Part shown: positions 1 to 5,111 of the stretch, in pieces
Position numbering within the stretch: the stretch's first letter is position 1
How the letters are laid out: each line of letters begins with the position of its first letter
DNA from: an uncultured Lachnospiraceae bacterium
Lineage (GTDB): Bacteria > Bacillota > Clostridia > Lachnospirales > Lachnospiraceae
NCBI GenBank assembly: GCA_902782815.1
Contig: CACZOS010000231.1
Location: forward strand, 1-5,111
Length of the DNA: 5,111 bases
Direction of reading: 5' to 3'
The notes under the pieces: generated by a model
Seen by the model: the letters and a program-made list of their open reading frames with translations, nothing else
Told to the model about the DNA's origin: nothing
Databases searched by the model: none
Position numbers and translations under genes: made by a program

Positions 1-822
1 TGCCCCTACGCCTAGTTCCAGAAACAACACATGGAGGTCTTCATGTCTTCTGAGGAAATCGGAATATGTTGCAGAAGCCTGGTGCCATCCTTCATCTTCC
101 ACAAAGCTGTCGTCGGCTCTGAGATTCATAACGACGTCAGACCCGTCATCCGGACATTTTGGAATGAACTCCGACGCTATCCGCATCGATAGTATTCCAT
201 CCTCGGGCACCTGGAAAATGCCGGCCTCATCTTTTACAAAGCCCTGGTCTTCCATTGCCGTCATCACCCAGGTCTCATTGTCATAGGTTTTTTGTAAGGA
301 TGGGTTCACGCTCTGGAACAAACCGTAATCCCCCTGTGTATAGAAAAGACGTTTCTTGTCAAAACCTGACTTCTGGAACTGATGATCCACATTTGTGGTA
401 ATGATAAAATAGTCTTTGCCCTCCATCAGTTTCCGCAGATTCTCATACACCGGCTTCGGTGCGGTAATATACCGATTAAAGTATATATGTCTTGCCCACC
501 ACGCCCAGCGGGTTTCCGCATCCGGAAACGGATAAAAGCCGCCGGAGTACATATCCCGGATACCAAACTTTTCAGCGAAATCAAAAAAATATTTCTGGAA
601 ACGCTCCCCGCTGTACGTGAATCCGGCAGAAGTGGAAAGGCCTGCCCCGGCTCCGATCACAATCGCATCAGCAGTTGTTATTTCCTTCTTTAACTTTGTA
701 ATCTGTTCAGATCTTGTCCCTTTTCCCTGAGACATATACTTGTTAAATAAACGCACTGTGTCTATTCCTTTTTCGATTGTTTCGAGATAACCATTCGGCT
801 GCTCATGAAAGGAGTTTTTCAT
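1..822 (-). CDS. SirTM-class (macrodomain-linked) sirtuin, probable protein ADP-ribosyltransferase, 3' end outside window
   Basis: A Sir2-family NAD-dependent enzyme of the macrodomain-linked class, which is known to mono-ADP-ribosylate protein rather than deacetylate. The 274 visible residues contain the NAD-binding GAGAGLSTSAGF (57-68), TTNVDHQF (142-149, Asn144 of the NxD motif), TQGDYG (162-167) and NLRADDSFVEDEGW (233-246). Gln163 sits where classical sirtuins have the catalytic His of the HG motif. The zinc ribbon is degenerate: CPDDG (223-227) instead of CPxCG, so only one Cys is left. The protein breaks off at LFLELGVGA, where family members usually continue with an NTP...PFW segment, so probably only some 20-30 residues are missing. 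The start at 822 follows an AGAGGAGGA ribosome site (842-834, rather long 12-nt spacer) and overlaps the macro gene by 20 nt. An alternative ATG at 735 lacks a ribosome site. Class assignment is confident; the substrate is unknown. Confidence 0.9.
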   Translation of the reverse strand, partial: MKNSFHEQPNGYLETIEKGIDTVRLFNKYMSQGKGTRSEQITKLKKEITTADAIVIGAGAGLSTSAGFTYSGERFQKYFFDFAEKFGIRDMYSGGFYPFPDAETRWAWWARHIYFNRYITAPKPVYENLRKLMEGKDYFIITTNVDHQFQKSGFDKKRLFYTQGDYGLFQSVNPSLQKTYDNETWVMTAMEDQGFVKDEAGIFQVPEDGILSMRIASEFIPKCPDDGSDVVMNLRADDSFVEDEGWHQASATYSDFLRRHEDLHVLFLELGVGA

Positions 823-1609
823 AAATGGCTTTATCCTCCTCTTTGAATACGTTGAATATCACTCTTTCCATCTCTCCGGGATGTCCTTCGATCCAGTCTG
901 TTACGGTTTTTACGGCAATCTCCGCTGCCCTTTGGTTCGGAAAGTGGAACACTCCCGTGGAAATGCAGCAAAATGCTACGCTTTTCAAATCGTTATCTTC
1001 ACACATGTCAAGTGTGTTTCGATAGCAATCTTCCAGATCTTTTTCCAACGCCGGTGTCAATTGATCCCTCACGATCGGACCCACGATATGAATTACCTTC
1101 TTTGAAGGGAGATTGTATCCGTCTGTCAGTATGGGGCTTGCTGTAGGCTGTTCGTAATCACTGCCATATCGGATTCGCAGCTGATTCATCTGTCTGTTGC
1201 ACTCCGCTCTCATCTGTACTCCTGCAAAGGTATGAATGCAATTATCAATGCAAGTATGCATCGGAACAAAACAGCCTAGCATCTGCGAGTTCGCTGCATT
1301 TACAATCGCGTCAACAAAAAGGCGTGTGATGTCTCCCTGCCAGATGGACAGACCGTCTCTGATCTCTGGTATGTCAGAAATGGTTACAATCCCTTTTTTT
1401 TTTTTTTTTTCTTTCAGATAATCGTCTTGAATCCGGATCACATTTTCTGGCATCTTCCGTGGCATACGGATGTTCATGAGGGATCGTAGGAACCTCTTTT
1501 TCCCTTCTATATCCTCTGGAGTCTCACAATCGCTGTATTCTCTGCTATCTTCTTTGAATTCCTCGACCAGATAATCCAGCCTTTCTGTCTGTGTCATTTG
1601 TTTCGACAT
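803..1609 (-). CDS. Zn-dependent macrodomain protein, probable protein-ADP-ribose hydrolase
   Basis: 268 residues. The N-terminal ~70 residues are a helical, charged region; a lysine-rich linker (K66-K72) follows, then a macrodomain (about 85-268). Macrodomain signatures are GDIT (92-95), DAIVNAANS (100-108) with the ADP-ribose-binding Asn pair, and STGVFHFPN (217-225), the phosphate-binding loop. Cys113, His118 and Cys120 in GCFVPMHTCIDN match the metal-binding signature of the zinc-type macrodomains that accompany SirTM sirtuins and remove ADP-ribose from protein; the hydrolase role is inferred from that family. The reading frame is open upstream to 1792, but that part lies inside yaaA. The ATG at 1609 is chosen because GAGGTG (1620-1615) precedes it and the product then has the usual family length. 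The gene starts 4 nt after the yaaA stop and its end overlaps the sirtuin start, so the three are likely cotranscribed and translationally coupled. An A17 run lies in codons 67-72. Confidence 0.92.
   Translation of the reverse strand: MSKQMTQTERLDYLVEEFKEDSREYSDCETPEDIEGKKRFLRSLMNIRMPRKMPENVIRIQDDYLKEKKKKKGIVTISDIPEIRDGLSIWQGDITRLFVDAIVNAANSQMLGCFVPMHTCIDNCIHTFAGVQMRAECNRQMNQLRIRYGSDYEQPTASPILTDGYNLPSKKVIHIVGPIVRDQLTPALEKDLEDCYRNTLDMCEDNDLKSVAFCCISTGVFHFPNQRAAEIAVKTVTDWIEGHPGEMERVIFNVFKEEDKAIYEKLLS
1394..1410 (-). repeat. 17-nt poly-A tract inside the macrodomain gene
   Basis: An uninterrupted run of 17 T on the plus strand, read as 17 A in the mRNA. It supplies the last two bases of Glu67 and all of five Lys codons (68-72) in the linker just before the macrodomain. 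As written the frame is intact. A homopolymer of this length is prone to replication, transcription and sequencing slippage, and a change of one base would remove the whole catalytic domain. Confidence 0.95.
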
Positions 1610-1613
1610 TCCT

Positions 1614-2477
1614 TCACCTCTGCATTTTTGTCTGGACAAAAACATACTTTTCATCCGACGATAAGTCTTCCCGGAACCGATACCCACTCCAATCGAAGGC
1701 TTTGATCCGTTCCGGTTCGATAATGTTATTTGCTGCCATATACCGTACCATCTCCCCACGGGCCATCTTGGCATAAACCCCTTTTTGAACAACTTTGCCG
1801 CCTTTCAGTTCTCCGAAAATGCAGGTAATGTACCGGTCGTCAGGCTGCAGATATTTCTCAATACATTTAGAGTATTCCTTCGATGCGAGATTGACAATCG
1901 TCCTTCCGTGGTACGAACCTGAATCTTTAGACCCATGAATCACTTCCTGATATATCCTGTCACCCCAAAAATCATAAAGATTTTTATAGCCTGATATGGT
2001 TTCTTTTGCCTGTGCCGGAAGGCTGGTCCATTTAGCGCCCATCTCCAAACGGTAAGGTACAACACCATCCATTGGTTTTACTACTCCATAGAATCCGGAC
2101 AGGATTCGCAGGTGCTCCTGTACATAATCGTATTGACCATCCTCAAAAACGGCCGGTGCCATGTAGGTATACTGTATACCATCGTAAGAGAGTATCGCAG
2201 GAGTAAGATTCTTTCGAAGATCCATATGGGTAAATCGTTCGGCATTCTGCCTTGCAATCCCGTCATTGCAGGCCCAAAGTTTCTTCTGCTCCTCATAGGA
2301 AAGGCTCTGGATCCAGTGCATCAGGATTTCTGTTTTATCCATAAAAACTGGAAGCGTGCTGCAGATCATCGAATCCGTATCTACCCGCATCTGTTTTGCC
2401 GGGGAAATAATAATCCTGAGTTCTCTATTCTTGTCCGGCAGGGTAACTGACGTTGCTTTCGTTCCAATTCCTGACAT
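1614..2477 (-). CDS. yaaA: Peroxide stress protein YaaA (UPF0246 family)
   Basis: 287 residues, all hallmarks of YaaA present: IIISPAKQM (22-30), EHLRILSGFYGVVKP (121-135), PYRLEMG (141-147), LYDFWGDRI (167-175), IVNLASKEY (194-202), VYAKMARGEMVRY (234-246) and SSDEKYVFV (273-281). E. coli YaaA limits intracellular unincorporated iron and so protects DNA and protein from Fenton damage under hydrogen peroxide; the protein is cytoplasmic and DNA binding has been reported for the family. The frame is open to an ATG at 2498, but AAAGGA lies just upstream of the ATG at 2477 and nothing comparable precedes 2498, so 2477 is chosen. Even so there are about 20 residues before the RIIISPAK strand that normally starts these proteins; no start codon lies closer to it in the stretch checked. 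First gene of the leftward operon with the macrodomain and sirtuin genes. Confidence 0.95.
   Translation of the reverse strand: MSGIGTKATSVTLPDKNRELRIIISPAKQMRVDTDSMICSTLPVFMDKTEILMHWIQSLSYEEQKKLWACNDGIARQNAERFTHMDLRKNLTPAILSYDGIQYTYMAPAVFEDGQYDYVQEHLRILSGFYGVVKPMDGVVPYRLEMGAKWTSLPAQAKETISGYKNLYDFWGDRIYQEVIHGSKDSGSYHGRTIVNLASKEYSKCIEKYLQPDDRYITCIFGELKGGKVVQKGVYAKMARGEMVRYMAANNIIEPERIKAFDWSGYRFREDLSSDEKYVFVQTKMQR
1615..1620 (-). promoter_or_regulatory. Ribosome binding site of the macrodomain gene, overlapping the yaaA stop
   Basis: On the minus strand GAGGTG lies 5 nt before the ATG at 1609 and its last two bases are the TG of the yaaA TGA stop codon. It decides the macro start at 1609 rather than at the upstream in-frame ATG (1792), and it implies that ribosomes finishing yaaA arrive directly on the next start. 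Confidence 0.8.
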
Positions 2478-2590
2478 TTCATATCCTTTCTGCTCCATGT
2501 GGCAGCCGTCATCAAACGATACCTATATCATACAGGAAGCCATACCAGGATGCAAGCTTACCCAAATGCTCATTCTGTCTATTTTTTATA

Positions 2591-2619
2591 TTGAATAAAC
2601 AAGAAATAATTGTTATAAT
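2591..2619 (+). promoter_or_regulatory. Sigma-70/SigA-type extended -10 promoter for the repeat-protein gene
   Basis: TTGAAT (2591-2596; four of six bases match TTGACA) and a perfect TATAAT (2614-2619) are separated by 17 nt. A TG one base before the -10 hexamer (2611-2612) gives the extended -10 form. The predicted transcript starts near 2626, leaving a leader of about 79 nt before the ATG at 2705. This arrangement suggests strong housekeeping-sigma transcription; start-site mapping has not been seen. Confidence 0.8.
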
Positions 2620-2633
2620 ATTAAAGTTTAGAT

Positions 2634-2661
2634 AGTTTATGATTTGGAATTAATCTGTTAA
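2634..2661 (-). promoter_or_regulatory. Candidate promoter for the yaaA-macro-sirtuin operon (weak)
   Basis: Reading leftwards, TTAACA (2661-2656; five of six bases match TTGACA) is followed after 16 nt by TAAACT (2639-2634; four of six match TATAAT). It would start transcription near 2627, almost the same place as the rightward promoter, so the two polymerases would start face to face. A second possible -10, TATAAA (2590-2585), has no good -35. AT-rich DNA gives such matches by chance, so this is tentative. Confidence 0.25.
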
Positions 2662-2690
2662 TGATTATTATTGGCTTTTTGATTACAGGA

Positions 2691-2696
2691 AAGGAG
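2691..2696 (+). promoter_or_regulatory. Ribosome binding site of the repeat-protein gene
   Basis: AAGGAG with an 8-nt spacer to the ATG at 2705. The position is ideal and fixes the start of the long open frame, which then begins with a clear signal peptide. Confidence 0.9.
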
Positions 2697-2704
2697 TTAG
2701 CAAT

Positions 2705-5111
2705 ATGAAATTAAAAGCCCATTTGATCCTGCTTTTCCTTTTTGCTGCGATGCTGGGAATGACACCCGCGCAGGTAAAGGCAGACAGCCAGAACGTGAAA
2801 TATCTGGATACTACAGACGGCGACAAAGAGAAAACAGCAGAGAATGTCCGAGAGGTGGAACAGAATATGTCCACCGGCTGGTATGCAGTCACCAGTAACC
2901 GAAGCTTCGATGATGATCATATGCTCTCCGTGAACGGAGATGTCAACCTGATCCTCTGCAACGGTGCAACGCTGACTGCCGAGGACGGTATCAATGTTCC
3001 GGCCGGCAGCAAGCTTACCATCTGGGGACAGAAGAATCATGAAGGAAAGCTGGTCGCAGAAGGTGATGATTACAATGCCGGAATCGGCGGCACAGAAGAT
3101 GGCAGCTGCGGGGATATCATCATCAACGGTGGCAAGATCAATGCTACCGGTGATAGAAATGCTGCGGGAATCGGCGGTGGTGAGGACTGTAATATGACGA
3201 ATGCAGTCATCACCATCAACGAAGGAAATGTGACTGCTACCGGCGGCAATTTCGGCTCTGGAATTGGAAGTGGGCAAAGTAATAATGTTGCCGACTTAAA
3301 GATTAATATCAACGGGGGTACGATCAATGCTACCGGCGTTCACTATGCATCAGGTATTGGTATTCGATTCCCTGCTACTAATAGTGCAGCCGGCATCACC
3401 ATAACCGGTGGCAACATCACGACCAAATCAACAAGGTATGGCGGATATGGCCTGGGAGGCAATGAGGGGAATCTTCAATCCATCAAGATCAGCGGAGGCA
3501 CTGTGACTGCCACAGGGTGTTCCGGTTGGGTTGGAATGATCGGTAAAGAGATAGATATCAGCGGCGGAAAAATCACCGCAGAAGGAGGCAATTCCAACGG
3601 TGGTATCTACGCTGAGACCATTACTATTGACGGCGATCCCGCTCAGGGAGACTATCTTATTGCTCGTGGTCATAGTAATAGTGGAATCTGGTCTTCTGGC
3701 AGTGTAACCATAAAAAACGGTAAAATCGAGGCTACATCAGACAAAGAAGAGTGTGGGGCCGGCATCGCAGGCAGGACCATCACCATTTACAATGGTAACA
3801 TCACTGCAAGTTCCAATGGAACAGATGGCGGGGCCGGCATCGGCGGAAAACGTAAAGAAGATGGCGGGACCATCATCATTAACGGTGGTGATATCACCGC
3901 CAGCAGCAAGGGCGGCGCAGGGATTGGCGGCGGTTATGGCGGTGATTCCGGATCTATTACCATAAACGGCGGCAAGGTAACGGCAACTGCAAAAGATTAC
4001 GGGGCAGGTATTGGTGCCGGAGCCGGACATGACTGTAAAGATGTAACCATTAACGGAGGAACCATTACTGCGAAAGGCGGCTCCGAAGGCGGTGCCGGCA
4101 TCGGCGGCGGAATAACAAGCGGGCATCTGGTCGGAACAGTTAAGATTACCGGAGGTGACGTCACTGCCGAAGGTGGTGCCGAAGGCGGTGCCGGGATCGG
4201 CGGAAGCCTCTCCGGAAATGCCGGTGATGGAAAAGTGATCATCAGCGGTGGCAAGGTAAAGGCAACCGGAGGCGATGAAGCTGCCGGCATCGGTGGCGGC
4301 GATGAAGGCTGGAAATCTTTCGGCAGAGGCGGTGAAGGCGCTACCGTAGACATCACCGGTGGTCTGGTCATCGCCCAGTCAGGCGGCGGCAGCTCCTGTG
4401 CGATCGGCAATGGTGGCAGCGACAAGGTGAAAGGAACACTGACTATCGCCGATGACATGAAGGTCCAGGCCGGAAGCGACCTGACGAACCGGGAAAATTA
4501 CGAGCGGACATTCACCGCTGCTGAGCGTGAGAGCGCTTGTCAATACCGTTATAATGCACGCATCGAAAAGTGTGACCACCCCGGAAACCAATATGTAGAC
4601 ATTACAGAAGATACCCATACTTGCAAGTGTGATTACTGCAAAACGACGTTTCATGCTGAAAACCACCAATTTGACCTGCATCTGTGCACGGTCTGCGGAT
4701 ATGGTCAGGAAGGGGTAAAGGTCACTTTTAAGGCGGATAATCAGATCTATGATAATGAAGACAAGAACATGTATCTGCCTCCTGACAAAGACTACCTCCT
4801 GCCGGAATGTAAATTTGAGCCGGAATCGGATCAGTACTTTGCCGGATGGAAGCTGACTGTCGACGGAGAGGACAAGGTCCTTCCCCCTGGGAAGCCATTC
4901 CATGTCGGAAGAGAAGATCTGACCATAACCGCCACATGGGCAAAGAGGATGACGGTCACCTTGATTCCCAATATAAACTCGACAGACCAAAGCACATGGA
5001 TTACTGAGGATATGGCAAAAGGTGATATCTACACCATGCCTGAAAAATGTCCCTTTGAAAAACCCAGTGAAGATATGGTTTTCCTCGGTTGGTACTGGGG
5101 TACAACAGAAA
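2705..5111 (+). CDS. Secreted AGIGGG-repeat protein with Cys/His-rich segment and InlB-B-type repeats, 3' end outside window
   Basis: 802 codons are visible with no stop. Residues 1-26 form a signal peptide: Lys2 and Lys4, a hydrophobic core (LILLFLFAAMLGM) and a VKA cleavage site before Asp27. A non-repeated segment follows (27-77), then a beta-strand-rich first coil (about 78-124). Residues 125-571 hold about 16 imperfect ~30-residue units with A-G-I-G-G-G turns alternating with strands of the V-T-I-N-G-G-T-I-T-A type. Residues 623-664 are Cys/His-rich, 671-745 are a complete InlB-B-type (Flg_new) repeat, and a second starts at 747. The product is exported; similar proteins in Lachnospiraceae are surface or secreted proteins of mostly unknown ligand. 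I infer a parallel beta-solenoid used for binding or adhesion, not catalysis, since no catalytic motif is recognisable. Any sortase signal or other anchor would lie beyond the window. Transcribed alone from 2591-2619, divergently from yaaA. Confidence 0.9.
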   Translation, partial: MKLKAHLILLFLFAAMLGMTPAQVKADSQNVKYLDTTDGDKEKTAENVREVEQNMSTGWYAVTSNRSFDDDHMLSVNGDVNLILCNGATLTAEDGINVPAGSKLTIWGQKNHEGKLVAEGDDYNAGIGGTEDGSCGDIIINGGKINATGDRNAAGIGGGEDCNMTNAVITINEGNVTATGGNFGSGIGSGQSNNVADLKININGGTINATGVHYASGIGIRFPATNSAAGITITGGNITTKSTRYGGYGLGGNEGNLQSIKISGGTVTATGCSGWVGMIGKEIDISGGKITAEGGNSNGGIYAETITIDGDPAQGDYLIARGHSNSGIWSSGSVTIKNGKIEATSDKEECGAGIAGRTITIYNGNITASSNGTDGGAGIGGKRKEDGGTIIINGGDITASSKGGAGIGGGYGGDSGSITINGGKVTATAKDYGAGIGAGAGHDCKDVTINGGTITAKGGSEGGAGIGGGITSGHLVGTVKITGGDVTAEGGAEGGAGIGGSLSGNAGDGKVIISGGKVKATGGDEAAGIGGGDEGWKSFGRGGEGATVDITGGLVIAQSGGGSSCAIGNGGSDKVKGTLTIADDMKVQAGSDLTNRENYERTFTAAERESACQYRYNARIEKCDHPGNQYVDITEDTHTCKCDYCKTTFHAENHQFDLHLCTVCGYGQEGVKVTFKADNQIYDNEDKNMYLPPDKDYLLPECKFEPESDQYFAGWKLTVDGEDKVLPPGKPFHVGREDLTITATWAKRMTVTLIPNINSTDQSTWITEDMAKGDIYTMPEKCPFEKPSEDMVFLGWYWGTTE
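3077..4417 (+). repeat. About 16 imperfect ~90-nt repeats encoding AGIGGG units
   Basis: The turn motif or a worn version of it begins at residues 125, 154, 185, 216, 248, 276, 299, 327, 352, 377, 405, 434, 464, 496, 527 and 566, giving spacings of 23-39 residues, mostly 28-32. Units 5-9 (248-352) are the most degenerate (GLGGN, VGMIG, GGIYA, SGIWS, AGIAG); units 10-15 are the cleanest. At DNA level some neighbours are nearly identical: 4085-4107 and 4181-4203 differ at one of 23 bases and lie 96 nt apart. Such units can be gained or lost by recombination. Confidence 0.85.
4571..4696 (+). other. Cys/His-rich segment of the secreted protein, possible metal site
   Basis: Residues 623-664 contain C623, H625, H638, C640, C642, C645, H650, H654, H659, C661 and C664. 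The spacing T-H-T-C-K-C-D-Y-C (637-645) followed by C-T-V-C-G (661-665) looks like two halves of a zinc ribbon. It sits exactly between the solenoid and the InlB-B-type repeats. Short CxxC segments with preceding His occur as repeats in many clostridial surface proteins; whether they bind metal or form disulfides is not known to me. Confidence 0.55.
4715..4939 (+). other. InlB-B-type (Flg_new) repeat, complete copy
   Basis: Residues 671-745 follow the pattern of the Listeria-Bacteroides/InlB B repeat: a first strand VKVTFKA, a conserved LPP turn, YFAGWKL with the central F-x-G-W, a PG turn (PPGKPF) and the closing strand DLTITATW. These repeats have a ubiquitin-like fold in InlB and usually act as spacers or weak binding modules on the cell surface. 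A second copy begins at residue 747 (MTVTLIPN) and reaches its own FLGW motif before the window ends at 5111. Confidence 0.75.

Larger units (their letters stand above)
2478..2704. other. Divergent intergenic region, AT-rich
   Basis: This 227-nt gap separates yaaA (leftward) from the secreted repeat-protein gene (rightward). The part from about 2580 to 2680 is much richer in A and T than the flanking genes and contains the promoter signals. I see no hairpin followed by a T run, no tRNA and no small gene with a credible ribosome site. Two small repeats are visible: AGTTTA twice, 9 nt apart (2625-2630 and 2634-2639), and the inverted pair ATTAA/TTAAT around TCTG (2649-2662). Neither can be assigned to a known regulator. 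Confidence 0.7.

Noticed and set aside
382..693. 103-codon open frame on the plus strand
   Set aside because: It lies antisense to the conserved NAD-binding core of the sirtuin, has no convincing ribosome site and no recognisable motif.
1394..1410. The T17 run as part of a rho-independent terminator on the plus strand
   Set aside because: No GC-rich hairpin precedes it, no plus-strand gene ends there, and it lies within a conserved coding region.
1610..1792. N-terminal extension of the macrodomain protein by 61 residues from the ATG at 1792
   Set aside because: This stretch is coding sequence of yaaA in another frame, while the ATG at 1609 has its own ribosome site and gives the family's usual length.
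2478..2498. Upstream ATG at 2498 as the start of yaaA
   Set aside because: No ribosome site precedes it, whereas AAAGGA lies correctly spaced before the ATG at 2477.
3077..4417. The ~90-nt repeats as a CRISPR array
   Set aside because: The repeats are imperfect, keep an open reading frame throughout and encode a protein motif; there are no constant direct repeats with unique spacers.
2711..4990. Several long open frames on the minus strand opposite the repeat-protein gene (for example 2711-3277, 3737-4126, 3997-4458, 4379-4990), some Pro/Ala-rich
   Set aside because: They mirror the GGC/GGT/ACC-rich repeats of the plus-strand gene, resemble no known family, and the plus-strand reading has a promoter, ribosome site, signal peptide and recognisable domains.

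Overview
The window looks like a piece of a Firmicutes (Clostridia, probably Lachnospiraceae-type gut commensal) chromosome. The pointers are strong AGGAGG-type ribosome sites, tightly packed or overlapping genes, a macrodomain-linked (SirTM-class) sirtuin with a zinc-type macrodomain partner, and a large secreted protein built of AGIGGG repeats plus InlB-B-type repeats, an architecture common in that group. The taxon is inferred; no rRNA or other marker gene is present.

Minus strand, 1-2477: three genes read leftwards as one probable operon, yaaA (2477-1614), a Zn-type macrodomain hydrolase (1609-803) and a sirtuin (822 to beyond position 1). The yaaA stop lies inside the ribosome site of the macro gene and is separated from its start by 4 nt. 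The macro gene and the sirtuin overlap by 20 nt. The three products make a coherent set: a peroxide-stress protein, an enzyme expected to remove ADP-ribose from protein, and an enzyme expected to attach it. The sirtuin carries Gln where deacetylating sirtuins have the catalytic His, as in the ADP-ribosylating class. The macro gene contains an in-frame run of 17 A, a candidate slippage site.

2478-2704: an AT-rich divergent intergenic region. It holds a very good extended -10 promoter for the rightward gene (2591-2619), weak candidates for the leftward operon, and a strong ribosome site before 2705.

Plus strand, 2705-5111: one open gene running off the right edge (802 codons visible). It encodes a signal peptide, about 16 repeats of roughly 30 residues centred on A-G-I-G-G-G (probable beta-solenoid), a Cys/His-rich segment resembling a metal site, one complete InlB-B-type repeat and the start of a second. 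It is probably a cell-surface or secreted binding protein; its C-terminal anchor is outside the window. There is no RNA gene, CRISPR array, insertion sequence or terminator that I can support.
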